DNA from: Epiperipatus broadwayi
Taxonomy: Eukaryota; Onychophora; Udeonychophora; Euonychophora; Peripatidae
Direction of reading: 5' to 3'
Assembly: GCA_028023455.1 (NCBI GenBank)
Contig: JAQFVV010012402.1
Location: forward strand, 13,574,483 to 13,638,482
DNA: 64,000 bases
Shown: piece after piece, positions 27,176-38,329 of the stretch
How positions within the stretch are numbered: the stretch's first letter is position 1
How the letters are laid out: every line of letters begins with the position of its first letter
Notes under the pieces: model-generated
The model's input: the letters and a program-made list of their open reading frames with translations, nothing else
Database searches by the model: none
Told to the model about the DNA's origin: nothing
Made by a program: the position numbers and the translations under genes

Positions 27176-27407
27176 TTTTCCTTGCAAGTCATCAATAGAT
27201 GATTCAAGTCCTGGAGGAGACTCTCCAGGAGGAATATCATCTACTACAGAAGGATCATCTACTCCAGGAGGGGGAGGTGATTCCATACCAGCTGCTTCAT
27301 CATTGTCAAGAATTTCATTTTTAGATACGATTTCTCTGCGCAAACTTAGAAATTCATCAGTTGTTAAAATATCTCTAGGTAAATTGTTATTTACATGCTC
27401 CTGAAAT
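27176..27407 (-). CDS. PRPF39: PRPF39 homologue, exon 4 of those visible (232 bp)
   Basis: Begins with one base completing a split codon, then FQEHVNNNLPRDILTTDEFL and SLRREIVSKNE. The block 'HVNNNLPRDILTT' is diagnostic of PRPF39. It is followed by an acidic, proline/glycine-rich low-complexity stretch (MESPPPPGVDDPSVVDD, then IPPGESPPGLESSIDDLQGK), which lies where vertebrate PRPF39 has its own disordered insertion. The acceptor is TATTTTCAG|A and the donor GGAAAA|GTAAGT. The joint with the preceding exon gives HHFEKFQEH. Phase 2 in, phase 0 out. Confidence 0.95.
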
Positions 27408-30160
27408 CTGAAAATATACATTACATAAAAAATAGGTCTAAAACAAAATTTTAAAATCTATTTAGCTAAAATTATAAATTTTATAAACACTTAATCATAT
27501 AAAATTTTAATTTGTACATTTATGTTTATCTGCAAATGTGTCACAAACATATAAATATAAAAATGTAAAATTAAAATCAGAATGTACGTGTGTTGCGAAA
27601 AAAACTTAAAACTTTATACATTATTATTATTTCCAGTAATTAAGTCTTAAGTTTTAAAAAAGTAAAGAATAAATTTAACCATATTATATTAAATAATATT
27701 AATATTTCTATTTATAAGATTTAAGCTTTATTTAAAATATATATAAGTGGAGAGAATATTCACTTAAGAATGTGGTTCTTTATTTAAAACATTAAATCCA
27801 AGTTTTAATATTACATATTAATAATTATGTAAAATTAACAATTTAATAATATTAAAAAATAATTTTTAAGCACTAATAATTTGAAAATGTCCACAGCTAT
27901 TTAAACTATACAAAAAAATTTATAATGTAAAAACAGCTTTCAACAAGCAGAATATTCAAATAGCAGAACTTCTAGCCTTACTTTTTCTACCATATATATA
28001 TATTTAAAAAGTAGAATTTAATAGTTTTTATATCAATATATAATAGAAAATCTTTCTTACAAATGATAGTCTGAATTTTTATTCATATGGCTATAATTTT
28101 TAATAAACAAAATCTTACTTTTAATATCTTTTTTTATTATTATTATTAAACTGTTAATCATACTTTAAGCAGGATTTATTTTACAAAAAGTAAATATTTC
28201 ATATTTTCTAGCATTAATAAAATTAATAACCCGATAATTTATTGCTCAGAAATTCAATAGAAGTTCGAGCACTCGAAATGACAGAACTGGAGCTGTAATT
28301 CCAAATATTACAGAGCTCAGAGTCATAATAAATCCCAAGAAAATACTGCATAAACATATTAATCAAATAATAGTACTCTCAATCCAATGTTTCTCAAAAA
28401 AACAGGAGACAATAAATACCATATGGAAAAATAATAGAATGAACAATATAAAAACATAATGTAGTCGAGGACAGTTTAATGACTATTCACTGAAATAAGC
28501 AAAACATTCTCCCACTTACTATTTACAAAAGTAAGAGCTTATATATACAATTTTAAAAAATTAAAAAAAAAATATTAATATACAAAAAATTTTTTCTTGA
28601 TAAACTTATTTTTATTTCATTCAAAAAATCTTTTAAATGAAATTTACAAATTCTTCTACCTAAGAAATGAAATTTAGTCTACTTATACCTAATCAAATAT
28701 TGGGGTTAAGATAATTTAAGGCATTATACTCCTCATCCCCCAAAGTAGAGTAATTGTGAATAGATAGATTTAGATAAGCTCTCAAAAAAAAAGCTTTAAA
28801 ATAATTTTATTTATTTCTTGGAAAATTATTAAGATTATTTTTTAATTTATTATTTATAATTAGAATTTATAAAAATTTAATATTATTCAATAATGAAGAA
28901 ATTAATTATAATATGAATGTGTGCTTATGTATATAATAATATTTGCATATCGCTTCTAATTAAAAAAAAAAAGAAAATTATGTAGAAAAATGATATGGGA
29001 TTGTGATTTATAAATGACAGATGAGAAAACTAAATTTGAAAAATTATGGATATTTAAAAAAGGAACACATATTCCTACGACATTTGCTATAGGACTAAAT
29101 GAAACAGAATCACAAATGAAAAAAAAAAAATCAATGCATAGATCTAAAATTTGCAATTAATCCAAACATATTTTTTTAAATTATTACTTTATCAACAATA
29201 TAACAAAAAAAAAAAACATGTCTGAAATAATTTCTATGTATTATAGTTTAATTTAGTACATTATATCTTTTTTTAAAAAAAAAAAGGAATGTGCATTAGA
29301 AAATATTGTGATGCCATGAAAACTAGTACAAGTTAAATATGAAGCTTACAGTACCACTGGAACAAATTTTGCCATACATTAAAACAATAAATTTGAAAAC
29401 TGTTTCAATATGTATTTAATATTTCAATTGGTTCTCATTTCATAAATAAATATTTATAAAACATGAAAATGATATCAAATATTATCAGTCAATTATACAA
29501 ATATTTTGTGACAAAGACTGTTTCATGAAGTAAACAGATATTTTATTTTGTTTCCATTCCATAAATAAAATATAAAACACATTCAATTTGCATTAAATGT
29601 TAGATACTATTTTCTTTTAAATAAATTACATAATAGCGTAAATTCATTTTAATTCTCCAGTTCATGCAATATGAGAAATCAAAAACAGACTCTTAATTTA
29701 CCATCAGTAAATGTAATAAAATGTCTGATAATCATTGATTAATCAAGCTTAAAAAGATGGCATTAGAGAAAGGAGTTAGTCTTTGATTTAATATATACAA
29801 TAACTTAAGATTCTTTAATAATTTTCTTATTGATTATTAAATGGATATATATTATCAAGTATTTCAAAAATATAGTAAATGTTACATCTTTCAGATATAT
29901 ATATTAAAAGTGGATGATCAAATTCTATTATTTTATAAAATAGTAAAAAATGTGATTTAAAATAACTTTTCCTTAAACAAAAGTCACTAAGCAAAAGATG
30001 TATGCCCAGATACTGTAAACAAGATCAAACATTCTCTCCCTCTGAAAGTATTATAATAAATCCACTTACTTTCTACTCCTTATTATCAAATCATTCTCTC
30101 AATACTGGTGCTTTATTTTTTTTCTTTTCCTATCCCATTTTAATAGAAGTTATTTTATTA
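27408..30160. other. intronic AT-rich sequence, no gene seen
   Basis: Start of the 5.8 kb PRPF39 intron 27408-33243. Simple A/T repeats only. Confidence 0.45.
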
Positions 30161-30169
30161 CTTCAAATT

Positions 30170-30480
30170 TTCTATTCCCATATATTATGCTTTTTTCCCC
30201 CAAAAAATTAATACCTCTTTCAATTTCTCCATCTTTGACTTTTCTTGATACTTTTCAATATCCTTGCACTCTAGAAATAAATGATCAATCTTCTATTTTT
30301 ATCTCAAAAATAAATTTATAATATTCTCACTTCTACATCAACATCTACATTCCAAATTCTTATTCCATTTTTATCCCCTTCCTTTGTTAATGTATATTCA
30401 AAATACTTGTTGCATTTCACTTTATCCGGTCTTGAAAATATAAGCTTCTGTTCTGTAAACAGAATGTATCATATTCGGAT
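30170..30480 (-). pseudogene. LINE C-terminal fragment with HLFxxC-type motif
   Basis: On the minus strand from about 30289 downward the frame reads IDHLFLECKDIEKYQEKSK, matching the 'ETidHLFleC..i' motif that ends many LINE ORF2 proteins after the reverse transcriptase. Upstream (30330-30430) another frame gives CNKYFEYTLTKEGDKNGIRI. Stops lie between the pieces. Transcribed in the same sense as PRPF39, inside its intron. Confidence 0.45.
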
Positions 30481-31905
30481 GATCACTCATACTAAAACAA
30501 AGTTGAAGCAGCATTAATTGTCATTAGTTTGTAAGGACATTAGCATATGCAATTTAAGAATGAAAAATACAATCAACATAATTGTTTGGTCTGATTTTTT
30601 TAAAGACTTTATGAAAAGACTTGGTAGATTTTTTAAAGAATATCTTCAAATGTACTTAATCAATTTTTTCTGTCAAAGATATTGTTTCCAAAAATCTTTC
30701 AAGCCAAACTTAAGATGACTTGGATAATAACATTTTAAACTTCTTTCAATTTTTTATGCATATAAAAAAAAATCTATTTATAAAGATGTAACTGCTTTTT
30801 CAATAACTGCTACTATCGTCTCAGTAAAACTATTTATAGTATTCAAGAAACAAACAATTTTTTTTTTGTATAGTAATTATCAAATTTATAGAATGTATAT
30901 AATGGGTTAAAATAACCATGCAAATTATTTTATTTTTCAATTAAAAGTACAAATTAAAATATAATGCACTTATAAGACATTAAAAGATCTATTACAATTC
31001 ACAAAATAAAGTTTGATTAATAAAAAATCATTTAACTTTCAATATTTTTTACATTACTAAAATATTTAAAATCTAATGCAAATTTTGTATTTCAATAAAG
31101 TGCATTTGCCCACAATAAAATTTTGTTTTTGTAATTCATTTTTTATTAATTTATCACCTTTCAAGATCTATTTATTGTTACACTTGTTTTGTTTGAAAAT
31201 TATATTAACAAACCGAATTTGGGTTAGAAGTATCAGAATATGATATCATTTTAAATAAAAATAGATACATTTAGCAATGATAGTAGAAAATGCATCTATA
31301 TTAAATATAAATAACATTTAACATAATGTATGAATTACTCCTTGATGAATTGCCATCTTTTATATCCATAATTAAAATTATCCACAGCTGACTATAATTC
31401 ACAAATAAATTATTATTCATATTGGGGGAGGGGGTATAAATTACTACTGCAAAATTAATAACATAAACAACTGCAGCCATAAATCAAAAATTCAGACTAT
31501 CTTGATTCTTTAAATATATATCTATGATGACCCTTAGAAAAAATGTCTGTATTATGTTTTTATATCCATATACATAATTAAAACCATAGAAAAACAAAAC
31601 TATTTTTGATAAAAGCTAAACAATGAACACTAAAAATTATTGTAATGCTATTTTGAATTTTGTTTAATGTCTTATTTTAGATTGTAGAAAATTACTAATA
31701 CATAAAACATTTCTACTATGGACTTGCATAAAAAAAAAACCCTGATATTTTTTAATTATGACAATATATTTTTTCTAAAACTAAAAACATTAACATTTTT
31801 TCATTCAGTATTTATTTTTAATATGCATGTTATTATACAGTGAAAGAATCAACAGTGATAAAAATATATATATACATACACACCCTATCAATAAATTTAG
31901 ATATG
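30480..31905. other. intronic AT-rich sequence, no gene seen
   Basis: No supported frame or repeat. Confidence 0.4.
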
Positions 31906-31913
31906 CATTAAAC

Positions 31914-32886
31914 CAGGGATGAAGCGTTTATGTATTGAACAGAATAAGTGCTTCCGTAGAAAAATTCACTAAAACTTTCAAAAGCTTTAATTAAAATTCA
32001 ATTTAATAAATTCACTTTCAATTTTTTTTTATCAACAATCAAATTGCTTTTATATACGTAGGGATTGGTAATGAGCTCGACTAACTCATTCTCGTTGATT
32101 ATAAGAAATTCAAACAATGCTAAGATCTAATTTCCAGTTAAAACTTTTAAGAACATTAAAAGGATTTGGAAGATAAAAATATATTGATAATGTATTATCT
32201 ATATTTAAAGTAATCACAATCTGATTAGAATCAGCAATTCAAATTCATTATTTTTTTAATGGAGTTACTGTTGATTTTCAATTTTTTTTACCAACAGTCA
32301 AATAGTTTTTATATACGTGGGATTGGGAATGAACTCGACTAACTCATTCTCGCATTCTCATTGATTATAAGAAATTCAAACAATGCTAAGATCTAATTTA
32401 CGGTTAAAACTTTTAAGAATGTTAAAAGGATTTGGAAGATAAAAATATATTAATAATGTATTATCTATATTTAAACTAATCACAATCTGATTAGAATCAG
32501 CAATTCAAATTCATTATTTTTTGATTGGAATTATTGTTGACTTTCAATTTTTTTTTATAAACAGTCAAACTGTTTTTATATATGTGGGATTGGGAATGAA
32601 TTAGACTAACTTTCTTGCATTCTCATTGATTATAAAAAATTCAAACAATGCTAAGATCTAATTTACAATTAAAACTTTTAAGAATGTTAAAGGATTTGGA
32701 AGATAAAAATATATTAATAATATATTCTCTGATTTACAGATAAGAGTTTCAGATTTTTCTAAATGTGTCTAATATATATATATATTGGGCGCTATTATGT
32801 AAAAATTGTTGTGGCAAGTGAAATAAAAACATTATAAAAAAAAAGAAGTGTGCTTCCATTCCTAAAAAAGTCCCGCTTCATCACTG
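31914..32886. mobile_element. 973-bp non-autonomous element, hAT-like ends, tandem core
   Basis: The ends are CAGGGATGAAGCG (31914-31926) and, inverted, CAGTGATGAAGCG (32874-32886). Similarity continues inward ('gtgcttcc' near both ends). The CA(G)..TG style and length resemble hAT non-autonomous elements. The flanking octamers (gcattaaa and gtattaac) agree at only 6 of 8 positions, so the target duplication is eroded or mis-bounded. The interior consists mostly of three tandem units. Inside the PRPF39 intron. Confidence 0.65.
31990..32728. repeat. three tandem units of about 260 bp
   Basis: Each unit contains 'tttttatatacgtgggattgggaatga', 'gaaattcaaacaatgctaagatctaattta', 'ttttaagaatgttaaaaggatttggaagataaaaatata' and 'cacaatctgattagaatcagcaattc'. 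The tatatacg anchor lies at 32051, 32310 and 32577. The third unit is truncated. Units 2 and 3 are closer to each other than to unit 1. Confidence 0.9.
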
Positions 32887-33243
32887 GTATTAACATATAA
32901 TGCTAGTTATATTTTATTAGATAAATAAAAATAATGACAGATAAAAAGAAGCAAAGAATGCAATGAAATAACAATCACGTGAATTAAAATAATAAGAACG
33001 CCAAGTAAACAGCATTATAATTATACAAATTATGAAACAATTATTATATTATAAATAATATAAATTCAAAATTAAATATTTTTAAACTATATTTTATAAT
33101 TTCATGACAATAATTGGGATAAGCATTAACAACATAAATTTTAATAATAATTCATATAATATTCTAACCAAATTAAAAATAAGTAAAATTTAATCTATTT
33201 TTATATTTTCAGAATAATCAAATGTTAAAATTTTTTTTATTAC

Positions 33244-33411
33244 TTTTCAAAATGATGACTGTATAACTGAGTAGGAATACCAAGAAGTCGATCATATAAC
33301 GCAGTTAAATTTTTTAAACGTTTACTATCTTTTTCCCAAGAAAGATACATCAACCATAATTTATCTGAACGAAACTCTAGACCCGATGATAAAACTGCTC
33401 TTTCATATAGC
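33244..33411 (-). CDS. PRPF39: PRPF39 homologue, exon 3 of those visible (168 bp)
   Basis: Encodes LYERAVLSSGLEFRSDKLWL, then MYLSWEKDSKRLKNLTALYD and RLLGIPTQLYSHHFE. 'FRSDKLW' and 'LLGIPTQLYSHHF' are strongly conserved PRPF39 signatures of the HAT repeats. The acceptor is TTTTTTAATAG|G (one base completes a glutamate codon) and the donor GAAAA|GTAATA. Introns of 5.8 kb (downstream) and 434 bp (upstream). Confidence 0.96.
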
Positions 33412-33845
33412 CTATTAAAAAAATATATAACGTAAACATAATTGAAAACAAATTATATACCTAATTAGTAAAGTGAAACATTTTATATCAAAATACTCAT
33501 ATTGACAAATGCACATAAAATTATTGAATTTGAGTTGAAAAGTTAGTAATTTATTTAATTTTTATTATTATTTCAAATCATAAAGTATTGAAATTGCAAA
33601 TATGCAGGATTACTTTAATAAATATTTAAAACTACATATAGCTTATAACTAAATAAAAATAAATAAGACCATTTGCAGCAAAATTGAAAAGTATGATAAA
33701 TAAATATAAAAACAATACATGTACAAAAATAAATATCAATTATGAAAGAAATAAAAAACATTTCGATAGAAAATAACAAAATACAAATATAATAATTTAC
33801 TTAGCAAGAAATCAAAATAAAATGTAAAACAGTGATCAAACTTAC

Positions 33846-33961
33846 TCTCTAAGGGAATGTTCACAATCTCCTTCATCACCATACTGCTCCTTGAAAAAAT
33901 TTATATAATGAATCCAAAGATCCACACTTAAAGGAATAGCTTTTACCCCACGTTCAAAAAC
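33846..33961 (-). CDS. PRPF39: PRPF39 homologue, exon 2 of those visible (116 bp)
   Basis: Encodes [20 protein letters not shown] then [18 protein letters not shown] plus two bases of a split codon. '[12 protein letters not shown]' is a hallmark HAT motif of PRPF39. The acceptor is TTTATGTAG|GTT and the donor AGAGA|GTAAG. The region equivalent to the vertebrate linker is shorter here ([11 protein letters not shown]). Confidence 0.96.
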
Positions 33962-34648
33962 CTACATAAAAATAAATAGAAAAAAAAAAAAAATTACTAT
34001 AAAATGTTTCGCTTATATGCCATATTAAAAATGGCTACACAAACAACCATGGCAAAATGTTTAAAGGCGCAAAATGGTCAAGAACATCCAGAATTTTACC
34101 GTTCTTTCCGGTACCATGTGACCAAGTAGTAAACGACATCTCCATAATCAAGGCTGCTTTGCTTTGCTTCATGGCCTCTTTTCACTGCAATCAAGTGGGT
34201 GCCATATTTAACACTTTTTGTGTGTGCATGTATGTGTATAGGTATGTGAATGGAAATTTTATAGTATAGTTTGAAATTAGCAAACTTGCTAGAAAGTGAA
34301 TTTTTGTGATATAACAGACCTTTGATTTTCACAGATGCCATTTTAAAATATTTTCTATTTCTGCCTCTAGCATGGTGACATCAGAATTGTGAGATAGAAT
34401 CTGAAAGGGTACCATTAAAAAATAAAAAATAAAATCTATTTTATAATTAGAAATAAAATTAAAAAAAGTAAAATGAAATTAAAAATGTGGCAGTTTTATC
34501 TCTTTGACCTGTCAAGAATCTTGTAATATTACCTATGGACAAAAAAATATTACAAATTTAGAAAAATCCTACTTGAATAGAAATCCATATAAACTACTCA
34601 AGCTATTTTTAGGATTTACTATTAACATGAATAATAATATATTCTTAC

Positions 34649-34774
34649 CTCTAAACAGGCTTCAATGTTTTCATTTTTTCTTTCCAAATCTGCATATTTT
34701 TTCCAATAACCATAACAGTAAGGATAACGATTAAAAAACGTGTCAAAAGCTTCTCTTGCAGCATCAAGATTATT
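34649..34774 (-). CDS. PRPF39: PRPF39 homologue, exon 1 of those visible (42 codons)
   Basis: Encodes NNLDAAREAFDTFFNRYPYC, YGYWKKYADLERKNENIEAC and LE. 'YPYCYGYWKKYADLE' is the best-known Prp39/PRPF39 motif. The acceptor TTTTTTTAACAG|AAT shows that at least one coding exon lies further 5' (toward higher coordinates), expected to end in something like 'W..LL.YVEQ'. I searched 34.8-64 kb by eye and did not find it. The donor is TTAGAG|GTAAGAA, phase 0. Confidence 0.96.
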
Positions 34775-35204
34775 CTGTTAAAAAAAGCTATACTAAAATC
34801 ACAGTAGGCTTACCATGCATATTACAAATAAAAATGTACTGATCAACAATAATTACCAATATCTTTTTCTTCCATATTTAAACCTTAAATAGCAAATCAA
34901 AGATTCTTTGGCACTAACAAAATAGAATATAGCTTACTTTAAAAATGTATATGAAGTAGACATTCCATCTATAAGAAGTGAGATTTATTGAAATTAAAAA
35001 TGCAAAATAAGTCATATAAAATAGAGGTAAAAATTATTTTACAGTTAACATATATATAATTCTGGTTCTTTATTACATTATATTTTAAATTACATTGATT
35101 AAAGAATAAATAACTCATTAATGCTAGCAACTAACATAAAGATAGTAATATAAATTTTATGAGCATTGGATGCTTGTAAATATATAATTTACTAATATTA
35201 ACAA
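34775..35204. other. probable PRPF39 intron, no feature seen
   Basis: AT-rich; ends where the long inverted repeat of the next element begins. Confidence 0.4.
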
Positions 35205-35511
35205 GGGTCATTCCATGTCAAATAATCCAATATTTTAACAATTTTGAACCTGATCATTTTGAATTTATCAGACAGTAAAAAAAATCCAAATTTTTACTTG
35301 ATGTAGTTTTGAACTTTATCTTTGAAATTTTAGAAAATCAGAATTTTGCATTCATGCAATTACACAAGAAAAGATTATTCAAACTAGAATTAAGGTAGAG
35401 GGCTACAAAAAGTAACAACTATAGATTTTCTTTCAGTTTTTAATTTCAATAACATTTATTAAAATTTTTCATCTTTAATTTCTTACACAGTTAAATTTTA
35501 AAAATGGGGGA

Positions 35512-35600
35512 GCGGACGGGGATGGACAGACGTATCTATGTTAGCATCATTTGTGGGGCGGACAGACATATCTATCTTAGCATCATTTGTAAAGTTTATT
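35512..35600. repeat. two-unit direct repeat in the left arm
   Basis: 'gcggac..acagac(g/a)tatctat(g/c)ttagcatcatttgt' occurs twice. The opposite arm has a single equivalent (ggcatcatttgtgg, inverted), so the duplication happened after the arms formed. Confidence 0.75.
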
Positions 35601-37222
35601 ATCTCAAAGAGATATTTTTCTTTTTTAAAAATATTATACAAATCAAAAAATAACTATGTGAAAGAATAATTTAATTCAAAAATGGAATTACAAGCCCAGC
35701 ATGATGAAATAGATAAAATTATCTTAGAATGAATGGGGGTTCAAATAAAATATCTTTATAAAACAAAATTTCAGTTAGCAATGATGCATGCTGGCCTTGA
35801 CCAGAAGATGAATCAATACTAAATTGTAAAATAGTCTCTTACATAACCTATTATTAAAGTCAAAAGTTTGTTATTAAATTTTGTTTTGTTTTCCTAAAGT
35901 GAATGTGTATTTTTTTTCTTCTTTTTGTTATTTTTAGAATGGAGTAAATTCACTATGAATAAAAATGTAAATAAAACTACTATGATTTTCTGTTGTAATC
36001 CATTTCACAAGAGAGAAATCAAGATGTCAGAACAAGTCTCAGACCTCTAACAGAATGGATGGATCCATAATGTATCAGATATTGAAAAAGATAAAAATTG
36101 TTATAATAACTCTAGGAAATAATTAAATATATGATTTGGAAGATAGTTCAATAATTAATAGCAAGTATCAGATTCCAAGCCATAGTTTACAGAAATAGAA
36201 GTTAGATTGAAGAATCTCAACTCTCTAGGCAGTTTTAATGAGAACACCAAACTAAAAAAAATTTGCATGCATTATTATAATATGATTTAAAAAAAAGATG
36301 TCTGAGTAGACCGAAGTATGGGAAGATGAATATAAAAGTATCATGAAAATTAATTTTGAAGGAAAAGTTTCAAAAAAGAACTTGAACTAAATACAAAAAA
36401 ATCAAAATTTTATCAGTCTTATCAAAAAGCTAATTATGCAATAGCAGAGGAATATGGAGTTGGCAATACTTAAAAAAGATAAAAACTTTAGTAACAGATT
36501 ATATTTGCAAGCTTGGAACATTTGTAAACAAATCTATAAGTAAAAAGGTTAATAATTTAAACAGCAGTGATAATGTTAGTCATCTTATGCCAGGGAAAAC
36601 ATTTTGTTTCAGTGAAAACAAGTGACAAAACTGGAACATATTTGCAAAAAAGATTGATATTCCAAAATTTAAAGGAGTTTTATGAATATGAGCAATTCAA
36701 AACAAAATAACTGAAATGATAGGATTTCCAACGTTACCTAAGTTTGACATACACTATGTCATAACCACAGAAAATGAGCTCAGTCACAATACATTAAAAA
36801 AAAAGAAATTCATAATATCAAGTACTGAAATTTAAATTAAAAGATGGTACACAAATGACATTATAAATCTTATTAACAAAAATAAAATGTGACATCTCAA
36901 TAAATGTGCTTCATTTCATGGTGTAGAATATTTTAAACAATTGTTTAATATGATTCTCAAAGAAAAATTGATAGATCATATCATCTACAAATGAGTATTG
37001 GTTGACAAATGTACATTTAAAACATTCACAAAATCACAAAAGTATGATGTATCCCTGAGAGAAGAGTTGGTTATTCTGAAAATATCTTGTTTTATAGCAA
37101 ATATCAAAAAAAAAAAAACCATACTTTTATTTTGCAAGGTAGCTCAGTATTTCCACTAAAATAAGACCAACAACTTTTCCCCAGTAGCACGACACAAACA
37201 TTCATTTTCTTACTTAAGATCA

Positions 37223-37468
37223 TTTCTTATGCTTGCTCTTAACTGTTATTAAAACAGGCAAAACTCTCTATATACGTATTACCACTCAGTGCAATCCAGA
37301 GTAATCAATGGATGCCAGAAGGCTTGTGCATAAAATTCCCATTTAGTGCAATATTGGATGAGTAGGCACTAGATGGGGATTTTATGCACAAGCCTTCTGG
37401 CATTCATTGATTACTCTGGCTTGCACTGAGTAGCAATATGTATATGGAGTTTTGCCTGTTTTAATACC
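37223..37468. mobile_element. palindromic MITE, copy 1, with 8-bp target duplication
   Basis: taagatca stands on both sides (37215-37222 and 37469-37476). The arms from 37249 ('ttaaaacaggcaaaactct', 'attaccactcagtgcaa', 'agagtaatcaatg', 'gccagaaggcttgtgcataaaat') are matched inverted by 37370-37464. A 26-bp non-palindromic tail (tttcttatgcttgctc...) lies only on the left. It interrupts the host ORF just before 'NYFSDG'. An 8-bp duplication fits the hAT superfamily. Confidence 0.8.
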
Positions 37469-37959
37469 TAAGATCAGGATTGATAATTTGAATAAGATAA
37501 ACTACTTTTCAGATGGTTCTGCTGCACAGTTTAAAATCAGAAAAAATAATCAAACATATGCCACCACAAAAATGATTTTGAATTAAAGACCCAGTAGGAA
37601 CGTGGTGAAAAAAATGTTCATGAAAAATATGAATTTCTGAATGGCTGTCGATATATTTGAACATTTATTTTATTAATAGAATCTGTATACATCATCCTAA
37701 CAAAATAAAGCCTCAGAAAAATAAATAAATAAATAAAAACAAAACAATACTTTTACAATTTGATTTATTGACAAATTTCTAATATTTAAATATTCATCAT
37801 AAATAATAATTACTATTCTCTAATGAAGCTGAATTCTAGAAACAATGTTGCAATGTGCATTTTTCCTCTCCTAGAGTGGATCAAAATATTTGTTTACAAA
37901 CTACAAGAAGAAATAAAAACTGCGTTTATGGTTATCATGATAAAAAGAGCCACAAGATT

Positions 37960-38007
37960 AGGATCAGGGATCCACATTTGGCTTGCAAATTAGTTTGCTG
38001 ATTCCTG
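37960..38007. mobile_element. hAT-type terminus inserted in the ORF
   Basis: Read inverted from 38007: caggaatcagcaaactaatt, then tgcaagccaaatgtggatcc. This is the classic 'CAGG.(A/G)TC(A/G)GCAAACT' style end of hAT elements. It separates two parts of the host ORF (ending about 37.6 kb, resuming at about 38.0 kb). The partner end was not found, so the insertion may be a truncated MITE. Confidence 0.5.
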
Positions 38008-38329
38008 ATCTAGGAGAAACTGTGAAGTCGTACAGCAGACAAGGACTCTATGAAAAGCAAATTTTGATAACACACATAAAAAAAGAAAAATTGCTTGAAA
38101 AGCATTTTCTAAATGCAATTGCAATATCAGGCACCCAGAAATTCCCTAATTTTCTTCCTGTTTCAGATATAAAATATTATTAAGAAATATTTTCAGTGAG
38201 GAATCATCTAAGTTTTCTCTATTAGAAGCTTTGAAACAAATCCTCACTTTAGTAGGATAAATAACATACAATGGTCATTTGTGACATGGAATAGTTTTGA
38301 TTAATAAATAGATAGTAAGATCATATATC

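Larger units (their letters stand above)
35955..38181 (+). pseudogene. broken ORF of a conserved repeat-borne protein family, function unknown
   Basis: Pieces align in order with a family of uncharacterised proteins that I recall from many invertebrate genomes. N-terminus FCCNPFHKREIKMSEQVSDL with a possible Cys motif; 36075-36120 'VSDIEKDKNCYNNSRK'; 36590-36690 GKHFVSVKTSDKTGTYLQKR followed by LIFQNLKEFYEYE; 36900-37100 IIYK-VLVDKCTFKTFTK; 37495-37575 KINYFSDGSAAQFKIRKNN; C-terminus 38095-38165 AIAISGTQKFPNFLPVSD. 'YFSDG.aaQ' looks like a conserved core. A splice-acceptor-like tract (ttatttttag) precedes the start at about 35940. Many stops and frameshifts and at least two insertions make it non-functional. 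Its place between long TIRs suggests it was the element's own protein. Confidence 0.55.

Noticed and set aside
27156-27404. plus-strand serine/glycine-rich frame opposite a PRPF39 exon
   Set aside because: Antisense shadow of the PRPF39 exon at 27176-27407.
34057-34341. overlapping frames of 70 and 81 codons on opposite strands between PRPF39 exons
   Set aside because: Less AT-rich but not collinear with PRPF39, and no splice sites or homology fit.
38270-38295. tgtgacatggaat string resembling the inverted end of the 5.5 kb element
   Set aside because: Only a short match; the much longer collinear match at 40300-40681 is the better right arm.
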